From: Candidatus Saccharimonadota bacterium
GTDB lineage: Bacteria > Patescibacteriota > Saccharimonadia > Saccharimonadales > Saccharimonadaceae
DNA: 39,066 nucleotides
Direction: 5' to 3'
Assembly: GCA_017510705.1 (NCBI GenBank)
Contig: JAFWMO010000018.1
Location: forward strand, 1-39,066
This document shows, piece by piece, positions 1-9,556 of the stretch. The position numbers and the translations under genes are program-made. The notes beneath the pieces are model-generated. The model searched no databases and had not been told where the DNA came from. It was given only the letters and a program-made list of their open reading frames with translations. Each line of letters starts with the position of its first letter. Positions within the stretch are counted from its first letter, which is position 1.

Positions 1-56
1 AAGGCAGTGGGTTCTGGTCCCACCATTCGAGGGTTCGAATCCTTCCGCCCTAGCCA
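1..56 (+). tRNA. tRNA 3' part (class II, probably Ser)
   Basis: Only the 3' part lies in the window; the anticodon is outside. A long variable arm is visible (GTGGG / CCCAC with a 7-nt loop, about 8-24). The T arm follows (GAGGG, loop TTCGAAT, CCTTC), then the acceptor 3' strand CGCCCTA, discriminator G73 and an encoded CCA at 54-56. A long variable arm means Ser, Leu or Tyr. G73 favours Ser, because Leu and Tyr tRNAs normally carry A73. The amino-acid assignment is an inference. Confidence 0.8.
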
Positions 57-95
57 AGCATAAAAAGAAGACCCTTGTGGTCTTATTTTTATGCT
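57..95. terminator. Bidirectional terminator after the tRNA
   Basis: AGCATAAAAA-GAAGACC, loop CTTGT, then GGTCTTATTTTTATGCT form a 17-bp inverted repeat with one mismatch. The core is AAGACC/GGTCTT, flanked by A-tract and T-tract, so it can stop transcripts from both sides. It directly follows the tRNA CCA end. Confidence 0.75.
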
Positions 96-292
96 TTGAC
101 TGGCAGATAGATTTGAACCCGTAGGGTTCGCACCGAGCGAAGCGAGGTCTAGCCGTAGCGAAGCGAAGGCGTCATCCTTCCGCCCTAGCCATTTTTTTAT
201 TGCAAAATATTGCCATCAGACTTGCTCAGCAAAAACTACGAGAACCTTGACGTACGCGTCCTAAATAATAATGATGTACTAGATGAGACTTA
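96..292. other. Intergenic region with a copy of the tRNA 3' end
   Basis: No gene is supported here. An 18-bp exact direct repeat of the tRNA 3' end (ATCCTTCCGCCCTAGCCA, 39-56) recurs at 174-191. Between the copies is a GC-rich stretch with two related motifs, GAGCGAAGCGAG (134-145) and TAGCGAAGCGAAG (156-168). A T7 run follows the second copy. The ABC transporter gene ends at 293 on the other strand without a convincing hairpin terminator. Confidence 0.7.
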
Positions 293-3200
293 TTATTCGC
301 TTCTCAAAGCTTCTACTGGGTCTTTCTTTGAAGCGGATTTAGCTGGGATTAACCCACCAATTAGTGTAAGTGCTACGCTAAGCACTATCAAGAATAAAGC
401 CGTATTTGGCGCAAGAGCTGCAGACAAAGGAATATCGCCAGTAAAATGATGTAGTACGATATTAATTATCGGTATTATGAGGTAAGAAAACGCAATTGCA
501 AACACGCCCGAAAGCAGCCCAATGATAAATGTTTCTGCATTGAATATATTAGAAATATTGTGCTTGGACGCGCCGATCGCACGCAAAATCCCAATCTCTT
601 TTGTGCGCTCGTATACAGAAATATAAGTAATAACGCCGATCATAATAGAAGATACAATCAGTGAAATAGAAACAAATGCTATTAGCACATAAGACACTGC
701 ATCCACAATTGTTTTTACGGATGACATCAGCATTCCAGTTGTATCACTATATTCAATTACTCGCGAATTATATCCAGCTTGGCGCATCTTTTCGTTGTAA
801 TCGTCTAACCACTCCATAAAATGCGTTTTTCCATCAAAACTCTTAAAATAAAACGAAATATGCGTCGGGTCGTCTAGCGGTTGATAGCCGAGCAACTGAA
901 GATTTGTTTGTAGTGTTGATTTTTTCTTGGTAAACATTGCCGAAACCACACGTTGTAATTCGTCTTGTGAAAAATTTAGTTTGAATGCACCAGTGATAGC
1001 ATTTGGATCTACATGGAATGCATTAGCAAAACTATCGGTAAGATATTTAGATAAATCGCCAACTTTAGTCAGCACCTCAGTTTTAATTTTTGCGTCAGTC
1101 ATAATTACAGCAAAAGTCTCAAACGCAGTCGCGACCTGCGCGGAGGCCACATAATCATCAATCGGTGTGCCCGGTGGCATTACAAAATATCCTGCGACAA
1201 GCCCCGCAAACGGTTCTTTTAGCACGTCACTAGGTATATAATATGTACTAGTTAGGTCATCAAACCCAATTTCATCGATACATTTTCCTACAAATGCCAT
1301 AAATTTTTCCTGGGTCTCCAATTCAGCTTGTTCTTCTGGCGTCAATGCAGCAATTTTTGTGGCTGTGGCCGTAATTAACGCCTTTAATTTTTCAGAAAGC
1401 GCATCTTTGGCTGGCGTAGTATCTACCGAAATGTCATCACCAATTTTTATAATATAATCCTGAATTTTATTAGAAACCGCCGTCTGGTCAATATCTACAC
1501 CAAAAGCCTGGTTTAGTTTTGCCTCATCTACACTCACCAAATCTTCAAACTTAAAACTAAAGTTATTATTACTTGCACCAAATTTTGTATTAGAGAATAT
1601 GTCTATTTTTGGATTATCGAGCTGTTTCTTCACAATTTCAGACTTAGACGATACTTCAATAATATGCTCGATCAAACTTGGCAAATATAATACGCCGTTT
1701 CCGATCGCTAGCATGTCGGATTTTGGTGTCACAATCCCCACAATCTTTAGTTTTTCGGACTTATTTTTATATACATCCATCATAAAATCAGTATTCCCCG
1801 ACATATCTTCATATACATTATATTTACTATTATATGTATATGTATCACTTGGCATAATTAGCCTTAGATCGCGATTCAAAATATCGTCGTACTCTAGTGT
1901 TAAAGGATTCTTTTCTATAGTCACCTTTTCCCCGCCCATAATCTTAGTAATAATATTATTTAGCGCATCTGTATCATGAAAACCTAGTGAATATGTAAGC
2001 AAATCATTTATTTCGGAAGGGTTTGCTAGCGCCACCACCATTTCATTATAATTTTCTGGGTAACGTCCAGCTACAATCTCTGTGTCATTTTTTATATTGT
2101 CTAATTCGTATTGCTTAAACACGGATGTTAGATTAGAATATGACGTCATCAAAGTACTTTCGCCAAGAATTGTTGAGAATAATGAATTTGGATTTAATTT
2201 TGCTAGTTCATTCGTAGCGTCAATCGTATAAATCATAGGGTCAATATTGTATTCATTTTCAATTAACCTTATATCGTCGGAGACTTCACTGTAGTGTGTA
2301 TCAAGATATTCACGAAAACTAATCAAATCATTTTTAGTTACATCACCAAGCGTAGATGTAATTACCTGATTTTCGTGGATTTTTCCGTCATTAGTTTTTT
2401 CGCCGCCACCAGTAATACTCAGCAAAATACTAGTAAAGTTTGTGGATTCGCGCTGGATCATCAAAGGATAAGATGTTAGTGTGTCGCGTTCTATTGTATC
2501 AATATAATTCTGAAAACCAGTAGATACTGCGGAAATTAACGCAATACCAATAATACCGATTGAGCCAGCAATGGCCACCAGCGCCGTGCGGCCTTTCTTG
2601 GTCAACAAATTTTTTAACGACAAAGAAAGCGCAGTAAAGAAAGACATTTTGGTCTTTTTGCTTTTTGTCTTGGCTTTTTCTAAATCTAGGTCGGTTTTTA
2701 ATTTGCCATCATAGGCATTAGAGTCTGACGTAATCTCACCATCTTTTAAAGTAATAATACGCGTCGCGTACTCATCCGCAAGCTCGGGATTATGCGTCAC
2801 CATGATTACAAGTTTTTCATCAGCGACCGATTTTAAGAGTTCCATAATTTGCACGCTAGTTTCTGAATCTAGCGCACCAGTTGGTTCATCAGCTAGCAAA
2901 ATATCAGGATCGTTTACTAGCGCGCGTGCAATTGCCACACGCTGCATTTGTCCACCCGACAGTTGGCTCGGGCGTTTGTTTATATGCTCCGACAATCCCA
3001 CATCAGAGAGTGCTTTTTTGGCACGCTTGATACTTTCGCGTTTTGAAATACCGGAAAGAGTTAAAGCTAGGCGCACGTTAGCCAGTACTGTTTGGTGCGG
3101 AATCAAATTATAGCTTTGAAACACGAATCCTACGCGGTGGTTACGATACGCATCCCAATCTTTATCACGAAATTTTTTGGTACTTTTTTCATTGATAATT

Positions 3201-3385
3201 AGATCACCGGAATCGTATCTATCAAGCCCACCAATAATATTAAGAAGTGTAGTCTTACCAGAGCCAGATGGACCCAAAATTGCTGCAAACTCATTCTCAC
3301 GAAAATTAATGCTAACTTTTTTTAGCACCGTGCGCCTTATCCCACCGGTCTCATAGACCTTGGTTACTCCACTAAGTTCCAACAT
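293..3385 (-). CDS. Fused ABC-type exporter: ATPase + FtsX/MacB-like permease
   Basis: This 1030-aa protein joins an ABC ATPase to a permease. The ATPase (about residues 1-225) shows Walker A GPSGSGKT at 38-45, signature [15 protein letters not shown], Walker [14 protein letters not shown] and H-loop VTHN, which is the LolD/MacB subfamily. A basic linker leads to one TM segment (about 265-290), a very large extracytoplasmic region (about 300-890) and three C-terminal TM segments carrying the FtsX motif [16 protein letters not shown]. The family exports peptides or acts as a mechanotransmitter; the substrate here is unknown. The start at 3385 has no SD. A TGT-TAAAAT -10 box ends 8 nt upstream, which suggests a leaderless or near-leaderless mRNA. 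The gene is divergent from the polyphosphate operon. No separate partner subunit is visible, so it may act as a homodimer. Confidence 0.9.
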   Translation of the reverse strand: MLELSGVTKVYETGGIRRTVLKKVSINFRENEFAAILGPSGSGKTTLLNIIGGLDRYDSGDLIINEKSTKKFRDKDWDAYRNHRVGFVFQSYNLIPHQTVLANVRLALTLSGISKRESIKRAKKALSDVGLSEHINKRPSQLSGGQMQRVAIARALVNDPDILLADEPTGALDSETSVQIMELLKSVADEKLVIMVTHNPELADEYATRIITLKDGEITSDSNAYDGKLKTDLDLEKAKTKSKKTKMSFFTALSLSLKNLLTKKGRTALVAIAGSIGIIGIALISAVSTGFQNYIDTIERDTLTSYPLMIQRESTNFTSILLSITGGGEKTNDGKIHENQVITSTLGDVTKNDLISFREYLDTHYSEVSDDIRLIENEYNIDPMIYTIDATNELAKLNPNSLFSTILGESTLMTSYSNLTSVFKQYELDNIKNDTEIVAGRYPENYNEMVVALANPSEINDLLTYSLGFHDTDALNNIITKIMGGEKVTIEKNPLTLEYDDILNRDLRLIMPSDTYTYNSKYNVYEDMSGNTDFMMDVYKNKSEKLKIVGIVTPKSDMLAIGNGVLYLPSLIEHIIEVSSKSEIVKKQLDNPKIDIFSNTKFGASNNNFSFKFEDLVSVDEAKLNQAFGVDIDQTAVSNKIQDYIIKIGDDISVDTTPAKDALSEKLKALITATATKIAALTPEEQAELETQEKFMAFVGKCIDEIGFDDLTSTYYIPSDVLKEPFAGLVAGYFVMPPGTPIDDYVASAQVATAFETFAVIMTDAKIKTEVLTKVGDLSKYLTDSFANAFHVDPNAITGAFKLNFSQDELQRVVSAMFTKKKSTLQTNLQLLGYQPLDDPTHISFYFKSFDGKTHFMEWLDDYNEKMRQAGYNSRVIEYSDTTGMLMSSVKTIVDAVSYVLIAFVSISLIVSSIMIGVITYISVYERTKEIGILRAIGASKHNISNIFNAETFIIGLLSGVFAIAFSYLIIPIINIVLHHFTGDIPLSAALAPNTALFLIVLSVALTLIGGLIPAKSASKKDPVEALRSE

Positions 3386-3393
3386 ACATAACT

Positions 3394-3402
3394 ATTTTAA
3401 CA
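3394..3402 (-). promoter_or_regulatory. Extended -10 promoter of the ABC gene
   Basis: On the minus strand, TGT-TAAAAT (TAAAAT at 3399-3394) ends 8 nt before the ATG. No -35 box and no SD are visible. The expected transcription start is at or within 2 nt of the start codon. Confidence 0.5.
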
Positions 3403-3420
3403 TATTTTCAGAAAACCATA

Positions 3421-3433
3421 TATAATATATGGT
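3421..3433 (+). promoter_or_regulatory. Leaderless promoter of the polyphosphate operon
   Basis: TATAAT at 3421-3426 is followed by 7 nt and then the ATG at 3434. There is no SD, so transcription should start on or next to the A of the start codon. Confidence 0.6.
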
Positions 3434-4159
3434 ATGGATGAAAAGATTTTTGACCGCGTGGAGAAAAAATACGTTATTAATAAAGACCAAAAAGCTGAAA
3501 TCATGCGCGTAATTGATAAAAAAATGTCAAAAGGCAAATACCATAAATCCAGGGTCATGAACATTTATTTTGATACAGATAATTATGATCTCATCATCAA
3601 ATCTATTGAAAAACCTGAGTTCAAACAAAAACTCCGGGCTCGTTCCTATGGTGGCTATGACAAAGTCTTTCTCGAGATCAAAACCAAACTTCGCGGCAAA
3701 GACGTTAACGTTGGCTACAAGCGCCGTGTTCTTATCACCAAAAAAGATTATGACAATTTTATAAAAGGCAAAATCGATATTATTACTTTAGCAAAAGCAA
3801 AGATTGAAACCGCCGACGACATCCAAATCGCAAAAGAAGTAGATTATATGGTAAAATATTTCGATTTAAAACCAAAGATTTTAGTTTATTATGACCGCAC
3901 TAGTTTCCTCGGTGAAGATAGTTTGCGCATTACTTTTGATGAAAATTTAAAGTATCGTGACAAAAATCTCAAATTTGTCAGGAATTCCAAAGATAAACAC
4001 TACTTTTATGACGAAAAAAATATTATAATGGAAATTAAAGCTGCGGGAGTAATGCCACTTTGGCTTACCAAAACTTTATCAAAAATAGAAGCTTACCCAA
4101 CGAGTTTTTCAAAAATTGGCAAAATATACGAATTAATAAGAAAGGAGCAAAATGTTTAA
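3434..4159 (+). CDS. VTC-type polyphosphate polymerase domain protein
   Basis: This 241-aa protein is a VTC/triphosphate-tunnel domain. The family polymerises inorganic polyphosphate from nucleoside triphosphate inside a beta-barrel lined by basic residues. Matching features are the N-terminal RVEKKYVI, the NIYFDTDNYDL stretch, KLRARSYG, the acidic and basic FLEIKTKLRG strand, YDRTSF, and the C-terminal LRITFDENL and IMEIKAAGVMPLWL strands. There is no membrane segment, so it should be cytosolic or attached through its neighbour. It is the first gene of a five-gene operon and overlaps the DUF4956 gene by 8 nt (ATGTTTAA). VTC plus DUF4956 plus a Cthe_2159-like protein is a recurring trio in Firmicutes, which supports the assignment. 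Polymerase activity is inferred from the family and not shown by the sequence. Confidence 0.88.
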   Translation: MDEKIFDRVEKKYVINKDQKAEIMRVIDKKMSKGKYHKSRVMNIYFDTDNYDLIIKSIEKPEFKQKLRARSYGGYDKVFLEIKTKLRGKDVNVGYKRRVLITKKDYDNFIKGKIDIITLAKAKIETADDIQIAKEVDYMVKYFDLKPKILVYYDRTSFLGEDSLRITFDENLKYRDKNLKFVRNSKDKHYFYDEKNIIMEIKAAGVMPLWLTKTLSKIEAYPTSFSKIGKIYELIRKEQNV

Positions 4160-4823
4160 TAGTATATTTGATACAAGTGTTAGCGGGCTTAGTATTTCTA
4201 CGGCGCTAATTTGTGCTGGCGTTGCATTGGTCCTCGGTGTGTCTATTGCTATCACTCACATGAAAACTTCGCAAACTACCAAGGGTTTTCTTACCACCTT
4301 GGCAGTTCTACCTTTGCTCGTAATGGCCGTGATGATCATGATCAACGGCAATCTCGGTACTTCTATCGCTATTCTTGGCGCCTTTTCGCTTATTCGCTTC
4401 CGTAGTATTCAGGGGCGAGCCAAAGATTTGCTTTCGGTATTTTTTGCTATGATGGTGGGCCTTGCACTAGGCATGGGACACGTCCTTTTTGCAGTCGTCA
4501 TTACCGCTATTGCCATTATTGCAATTATCTTCTTTACTCGCACTAATTTTCTCGAACCAGATCGCCACGAACGCGTACTCAAAATCACCATTCCAGAAGA
4601 TATGGATTACGACGAAGTTTTTAACGAAATTTTCAAAAAATATACTACTCGTGCCAATCTCGTTCGTATGAAAACCGTCAATATGGGTAGTCTCTACGAT
4701 CTCACTTACGACGTGCGTATTAAACATGGAGTTAAAGAAAAAACATTTCTAGACGAAATCCGCACCAAAAACTGCAACCTCAAAGTCTTACTTAGCCAAC
4801 CAGTAATGGAAGAAGATATCTAA
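4152..4823 (+). CDS. DUF4956 membrane protein
   Basis: This 223-aa integral membrane protein has about four TM segments in residues 15-135 and a soluble C-terminal domain (about 137-223). The conserved core ILGAFSLIRFRSIQGRAKDLLSVFF is typical of DUF4956. The biochemical role of the family is not established; its steady pairing with VTC-type polymerases suggests that it anchors the polymerase or handles polyphosphate at the membrane. The start overlaps the upstream gene by 8 nt, behind an AAGGAG SD. The stop overlaps the next start as TAATG, so translation is probably coupled across all three genes. Confidence 0.88.
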   Translation: MFNSIFDTSVSGLSISTALICAGVALVLGVSIAITHMKTSQTTKGFLTTLAVLPLLVMAVMIMINGNLGTSIAILGAFSLIRFRSIQGRAKDLLSVFFAMMVGLALGMGHVLFAVVITAIAIIAIIFFTRTNFLEPDRHERVLKITIPEDMDYDEVFNEIFKKYTTRANLVRMKTVNMGSLYDLTYDVRIKHGVKEKTFLDEIRTKNCNLKVLLSQPVMEEDI

Positions 4824-6199
4824 TGAAAAAGTGGTGGTTAATTTTTACACCAGTTGCAATTTTTGTAGTTATCTTGGCTGTTATTTTAAATAATTCCGTA
4901 AACACATCTAATAATCCTACCGACATTTCTTCCCTAAATATTGACAATGGGGATCTTAATATTGACTGGCCTAAATATGGCGAAAAGACCATCACGCTAG
5001 AAAAAGCTCTCACCATTACCGAAAGCGGTACATATAATATATATGGTAGCCTAGAAGACGATAATATAATCATCAATGTCCCAAACGGCAAAGTCAAACT
5101 CATCTTGAATAATGTTTCCATCAAGAATAGTTCTGGTCCAGCTATTTCATGCTATGCGGCAGACGATCTCGTAATAGAGCTTGTCGGTGAAAATTATTTG
5201 GAAGACGGCAAGACTCATGCGAGCAATCTAGACGAAGACGTAAACGGCGTAATTTATAGCAAGGCCGATCTTATCTTCCAGGGCGAAGGCTCGCTTGCTT
5301 TGACTTCCCACTATCAAGATGGCATTGTTTCAAAAGATGACCTTACAATTAGGGGCGGCACTTATGATATCACTTCGGTCGACGATGCAATTCGTGGCAA
5401 AGATAGTGTTCATATCGCTGGCGGCAATATAGATATTAAGTCTGTTTCTGATGGCATCAAGTCCACTAGCAACTCCGAAGCCGGCAAAGGTTTTGTCTAT
5501 ATTGAAAGTGGCAGCATCAATATAGAAGCTGGCGACGATGGCATCCATGCTGAAACTTCGCTCATCATAGACGACGGCAATATCAAGATCGCCAAAAGTT
5601 ATGAAGGCCTAGAGGGTAAAATTATTACTATCAATGACGGCACAATTTATACCAAATCATCAGATGACGGCATCAATGCCGGTAACGGCACTAGCGAGTC
5701 CAACACTCCACGTCCTGGTGGCATGATGGACGCAGACGAAAATTGCATTCTCACAATAAATAATGGCGATATCTATGTTAATGCCGGTGGCGACGGTATT
5801 GACAGCAACGGTTATGTATATATAAATGGTGGCAAAATCGTCGTCGACGGACCAACTAATAATGGCAATGGCGCACTAGATTCCGGCCTCGGCATTATAA
5901 TCAACGGTGGCGAAGCTTTAGCTATTGGTTCTAGTGGTATGGCCGAAAAATTTAGCCAAAAATCTAGTATTAGTAGTATCAGTATCAATCTTTCCTCTAT
6001 GGCTGATGCTGGTAGCAAAATTGAGCTTAAAGATAGCTCAGGCAATATCATTTTTGAACACACTTCCGCCAAACGTTTTTCCAATATTACAGCCGCCAGC
6101 CCAAAACTTACTGATAGCGGCACATATATATTATATATAGATGGTGAACCAACAAAAACTTTATGCTATAATAATAAAAAGGAGGTCCCGTGCAATTAA
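4823..6199 (+). CDS. Cthe_2159-like carbohydrate-binding beta-helix protein
   Basis: This 458-aa protein starts with one membrane segment (about residues 4-23), serving as signal or anchor. It continues as a repetitive parallel beta-helix with recurrent motifs such as DDGIHAETSLIIDDG, SDDGINAGNG and GGDGIDSNGYVYINGG. Those acidic D-D-G-I turns match the calcium-rich beta-helix of the Cthe_2159 family (DUF4353), whose founder binds polygalacturonate and cellulose-like polymers. It lies third in the polyphosphate operon, starting by a TAATG overlap and ending 10 nt inside the next gene. It contains no sortase motif, so it should stay anchored by its N-terminus outside the membrane. The ligand is unknown. 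A strong internal promoter for the two downstream genes sits in its last codons. Confidence 0.82.
   Translation: MKKWWLIFTPVAIFVVILAVILNNSVNTSNNPTDISSLNIDNGDLNIDWPKYGEKTITLEKALTITESGTYNIYGSLEDDNIIINVPNGKVKLILNNVSIKNSSGPAISCYAADDLVIELVGENYLEDGKTHASNLDEDVNGVIYSKADLIFQGEGSLALTSHYQDGIVSKDDLTIRGGTYDITSVDDAIRGKDSVHIAGGNIDIKSVSDGIKSTSNSEAGKGFVYIESGSINIEAGDDGIHAETSLIIDDGNIKIAKSYEGLEGKIITINDGTIYTKSSDDGINAGNGTSESNTPRPGGMMDADENCILTINNGDIYVNAGGDGIDSNGYVYINGGKIVVDGPTNNGNGALDSGLGIIINGGEALAIGSSGMAEKFSQKSSISSISINLSSMADAGSKIELKDSSGNIIFEHTSAKRFSNITAASPKLTDSGTYILYIDGEPTKTLCYNNKKEVPCN
6164..6185 (+). promoter_or_regulatory. Internal promoter and SD for the 7TM-CAP genes
   Basis: TGC-TATAAT (TATAAT 6167-6172) lies inside the end of the previous gene, with AAGGAGGT (6179-6186) shortly before the GTG at 6190. 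The same TATGCTATAAT block occurs at the divergent 12006/12064 promoters and before the FKBP gene. Confidence 0.6.
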
Positions 6200-7152
6200 T
6201 TATCATTTTGCTTGTAGTAGTATCAATTCTTACGTTTTTGTCCGGCGCTATCGTTTTCTTTGGCTCCACTAAGGGCAATCGCGCTCGCTCTGCCTGGTAT
6301 TTCGCTGCAGCAATTTTTGCCACTATTTGGATGGCTTCAATATCCGCTTTCCTAATGGCGGAGCCAAGCTGGGGAGATTCCGTAGATTGGCACATCAAAT
6401 GGACATTTTCTAGTGCGCTCTTTCTAGATGCCGCATTCTTAGGCTACACGGCTTGGAAAGCTAAATATGGCAAGCCTCTTACCATCCTCTTTTTAATTTT
6501 AGCCGCGTCAGTCTCTTGCACGATTTTTATGAAGCCAGAGCTCCTCTATACTGGCTTTAGCTTATCACCATCTGGCAATTCTGTGTCTCTTAATATTGGG
6601 CCAATGTATATTATATATGCTTCATTCTTTGGCGCTATTGTGCCAGCTATTATCGTCAATCTATTCTTGCAATATGTCAAAACCACTTCAATTAAAAAAC
6701 GCAAAGTTGACATAGTTACCATGATTAGCTTTGGTATATCCAGTATCCCGACTTTAATTTTCAACCTAATAATGCCTCTTATGGGGCATTGGAATATGGT
6801 CTGGATGGGCCCACTAGCTCTGTCTATCACTATCATTGCGGTCTACTACACAATTTTGCGTTATCGTTCACTCAATCTCAATTCAATCTGGCTAAAATTT
6901 TTCTCATATATCGTAATTACTGCCTCTCTAGCCATCTTGTATATGTTGATTTTTTCAATTATCTTTGCCGGTATGTTCCGTGGGGCCACACCATCCACCG
7001 AAGTTATCGTACTAAATTTCGTAATGATCTTTATTGTAATTATCTTAATGCCAGCCATTAGTAATCTTACCATGTATATTCGTTCCCTTGTGTCTGGAGA
7101 ACCAGAACAGGCTAAAGCCCAAAATACAGACGATAAAAAGGTCGAGAAATGA
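6190..7152 (+). CDS. Orphan 7TM sensor-like membrane protein
   Basis: This 320-aa protein is almost wholly hydrophobic, with seven to eight TM segments (about residues 3-23, 35-57, 68-88, 98-115, 136-160, 175-198, 205-222, 240-290) and a charged tail. The stretch ending in YYTILRYRSLNLNSIWL before the last helices resembles the N-terminal 7TM sensing region of certain histidine kinases. Here nothing follows it: there is no HisKA, HATPase, GGDEF or PAS domain. It starts with GTG behind a strong AAGGAGGT, overlaps the upstream gene by 10 nt, and overlaps the CAP gene as ATGA. It may pass a signal to a neighbour or be a simple membrane scaffold. The function is unassigned. Confidence 0.7.
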   Translation: MQLIIILLVVVSILTFLSGAIVFFGSTKGNRARSAWYFAAAIFATIWMASISAFLMAEPSWGDSVDWHIKWTFSSALFLDAAFLGYTAWKAKYGKPLTILFLILAASVSCTIFMKPELLYTGFSLSPSGNSVSLNIGPMYIIYASFFGAIVPAIIVNLFLQYVKTTSIKKRKVDIVTMISFGISSIPTLIFNLIMPLMGHWNMVWMGPLALSITIIAVYYTILRYRSLNLNSIWLKFFSYIVITASLAILYMLIFSIIFAGMFRGATPSTEVIVLNFVMIFIVIILMPAISNLTMYIRSLVSGEPEQAKAQNTDDKKVEK

Positions 7153-8105
7153 CACCCACGCCAGAGATGCAAAAAAAATCCAAAATGACGATCCTGCTCT
7201 CCGTCAATGCGGCAGCTATCGTAATTGCTGGAATTTTAATTGCTAGCGCAATCTGGTTTAATGGTGGTGCCACTTTTCATGTTGTTGGCGAACGTTCCGA
7301 TATTGTCAAAGACGAAATGGGCGAGCTAGAGCTTCTAGAATCAGTTTCAGAGTCAGAAGTTGCGCCAATCGCCTACCAAGGCGACATGGGTGGCTACACT
7401 TATACTACGCAGAATGACACCGGCAACGTCCCAGACGGAGAAATCTGGAACGAAACCACACTTACCATTTATGCTACACCAGATATTGATATTTGTGTAG
7501 GCAACGGTCTTACAAATCTCGGTGACATGTACTGGCAAACTTCAAATGCATCTGTGATATCAGGATTTTATGATTCCGCCCGCACTTGGCTTGGCTACGA
7601 CAAAGAGACTTGTCGTTATCCAGTAGTCAGCGGCATTGGTACCACCACGATCACAGCTGGTACTTATGACGGCAAACGCAAAGATTCTATCACTGTAAAT
7701 GTCGTAGCTCCGCCAGTTGAGCAATGGAAAAAGGAAGTTCTAAGTTTCGTCAACAACATCCGCGCCAATAATAATCTCAGCGCCCTCAGCTGGGGCAATA
7801 CCTGTGAATCTGCCGCCGACACTCGCGCCCATGAAATCATAAATACTTACAGCCATACGCGCCCAGATGGTACCAGTTGGTCTACAGCTTGTCCTGCACC
7901 AGAAAATGGTGGCACTAGTGGCGAAAATCTTGCCATTGGCAATGCCGCAGTTTCTCCGGTTACTACCGTAATGCTCTGGATGGGCTCGGACAGTCACCGC
8001 GCAAATATTTTGAACCCAGACTTCACTAAACTCGCCGTAGGGTTCGTATTTGATTTAGATTCTACTTACAAGACCCACTGGTCACAATTCTTTAGTACCT
8101 ACTAA
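7149..8105 (+). CDS. Membrane-anchored CAP/SCP domain protein
   Basis: This 318-aa protein has a short cytosolic tail and one TM helix (about residues 14-36). An extracellular Ig-like or bacterial beta region follows (about 80-185), then a C-terminal CAP (SCP/PR-1) domain (about 190-318). CAP signatures visible are HTRPDGTSW, GENLAIG, SDSHRANILNPDF and HWSQFF. The CAP family includes secreted proteins with lipid-binding, protease-like or adhesive roles; none can be assigned here. It is the last gene of the operon and overlaps the 7TM gene by 4 nt. Its stop codon overlaps the stop of the convergent capA gene, leaving no room for a terminator. Confidence 0.88.
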   Translation: MTPTPEMQKKSKMTILLSVNAAAIVIAGILIASAIWFNGGATFHVVGERSDIVKDEMGELELLESVSESEVAPIAYQGDMGGYTYTTQNDTGNVPDGEIWNETTLTIYATPDIDICVGNGLTNLGDMYWQTSNASVISGFYDSARTWLGYDKETCRYPVVSGIGTTTITAGTYDGKRKDSITVNVVAPPVEQWKKEVLSFVNNIRANNNLSALSWGNTCESAADTRAHEIINTYSHTRPDGTSWSTACPAPENGGTSGENLAIGNAAVSPVTTVMLWMGSDSHRANILNPDFTKLAVGFVFDLDSTYKTHWSQFFSTY

Positions 8106-9556
8106 GGTCTTTCAGATTTTAATCTCTCTAGAAACCAGCCTGGATTTTCCATTACCCGCGTTTGCATATTCGCATCATATACCGTTGGCACTACTTGGGT
8201 TTGGAGTAATTTACCATTATAAAAATAGTGAGAAAGTATCAAGCTCCTAGTAGTACCAGGCCACCAAACTTGGTCAAAGAAAAGGTTACCAAGACCATAA
8301 TATATTGCACCGTTGCCATATAATTCATAAGTTTGTGGCTGGTGCGCAGAAGTGCCAACTACTACGTCTGCACCTAGATCAATGAGGTGTCTGAAAAATC
8401 CAATTTGGTCTCCAGCCGAAGACCCAGCAAAATCGCAAAAAGTTTCCTCCTCGTCCGACACATAAAAGCTACACTCATAATATTGGATATCTACGATCAC
8501 AAAATCACCACGTGCTTTGGCGGCAAAAATTTCGCTAGATGCATTTTCTTCATAATATTGATTTGCTCCGGGATAATCACCGGTTGTCGCTCCACCAGTA
8601 GACTGGTTGTAAGCGAGCATTGTAATATTAGTATTCTTTTCGCTAAGATTTAGTGGCACGGCTGCTTCTGTAGCATTCTTGCCGCCACCCACAATTTTGA
8701 TGCCATTATTATTGTATATGTCTATGGTATTATTAGCCGAATCTATCCCGCAATCCACATTGTGATTACCAGTAAGCTCCACTACATCTAGACCAATAGC
8801 AGTAAGCGTATTAATAAATCTTCCATCCGAACAAATATTTCTTGCATTTGCAAAATCCGAAAATGAAGATTCGTTTGACGTATGCGTAATATCAAAACTA
8901 GATAGATAATCTTTGATGTTAGCTGCAAAAAATGTCGCATCACCTATTTCGTATAATTTTTGATTCATCCCACGTGACATTGCCGTAACTCCTGTTTGCG
9001 CAAAAGTAAGGACTTTGTCTTTAGTTGGGTATTCACGCGCAAAAGCTTCGTTCACTAGTGGTTTTATTTCTTCATCAAATTTTTCCGATTCAAATTTCAC
9101 AACGTGAAAAACTGCACCAGTATCAAAATCATCAAGGTAGTATTTGTCATTTATAGAAAGCAATTTTTGTTTAAAATCAAGGTCGTCAATATCTATTAAT
9201 TTATAACTACATTCCGCGCAATTATTAAACAGTTCATCCACATTCTCTACTGCGACATTTGTCTCACTGCTATAAAAATCCACCACTGGTACATATATAT
9301 TATATATATACTCATTTTCTTTGATCTCTGGACGATTAAGTGTATTGTAGCTAGAAATTGTTACATCCTTGTCTAAAACTACATCTTCTGTAAAAATAGT
9401 TTTAAGTTTGTTTGTCTCTTCTTCGCTCAAACTCTCATCATAATAAACTACACCAGGAATTTTAAATATACCAGTTTTAGTAAAAAATTGAATGCCAAAA
9501 AACACCCCAGCGCCAATTACTGCAAACAAGCATAAACTACAAATTACTTTTTTCAT
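8102..9556 (-). CDS. capA: CapA-family (PGA_cap) metallophosphatase-like protein
   Basis: This 484-aa protein has an N-terminal membrane segment (about residues 4-25), a poorly conserved region (about 30-190), and a CapA/PGA_cap domain at the C-terminal half. Diagnostic motifs are VELTGNHNVD, GTSAHQPQTYE and YYGLGNLFFDQ. CapA proteins belong to the calcineurin-like phosphoesterase fold and take part in poly-gamma-glutamate or other surface-polymer assembly; no capB/capC partners are present, so the polymer is unknown. The start codon lies 6 nt after TATAAT and has no SD, so the mRNA should be leaderless. The gene shares a 22-bp intergenic promoter with the divergent GH97 gene. Its stop overlaps the CAP gene stop. 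Confidence 0.87.
   Translation of the reverse strand: MKKVICSLCLFAVIGAGVFFGIQFFTKTGIFKIPGVVYYDESLSEEETNKLKTIFTEDVVLDKDVTISSYNTLNRPEIKENEYIYNIYVPVVDFYSSETNVAVENVDELFNNCAECSYKLIDIDDLDFKQKLLSINDKYYLDDFDTGAVFHVVKFESEKFDEEIKPLVNEAFAREYPTKDKVLTFAQTGVTAMSRGMNQKLYEIGDATFFAANIKDYLSSFDITHTSNESSFSDFANARNICSDGRFINTLTAIGLDVVELTGNHNVDCGIDSANNTIDIYNNNGIKIVGGGKNATEAAVPLNLSEKNTNITMLAYNQSTGGATTGDYPGANQYYEENASSEIFAAKARGDFVIVDIQYYECSFYVSDEEETFCDFAGSSAGDQIGFFRHLIDLGADVVVGTSAHQPQTYELYGNGAIYYGLGNLFFDQVWWPGTTRSLILSHYFYNGKLLQTQVVPTVYDANMQTRVMENPGWFLERLKSERP

Noticed and set aside
101-130. Possible second tRNA 3' end on the minus strand (GGTTCAAAT-like loop)
   Set aside because: The flanking bases do not form a T stem, and no acceptor or anticodon arm could be folded.
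210-449. 79-aa plus-strand ORF near the window start
   Set aside because: No SD or promoter, mostly antisense to the ABC transporter 3' end, low-complexity sequence.
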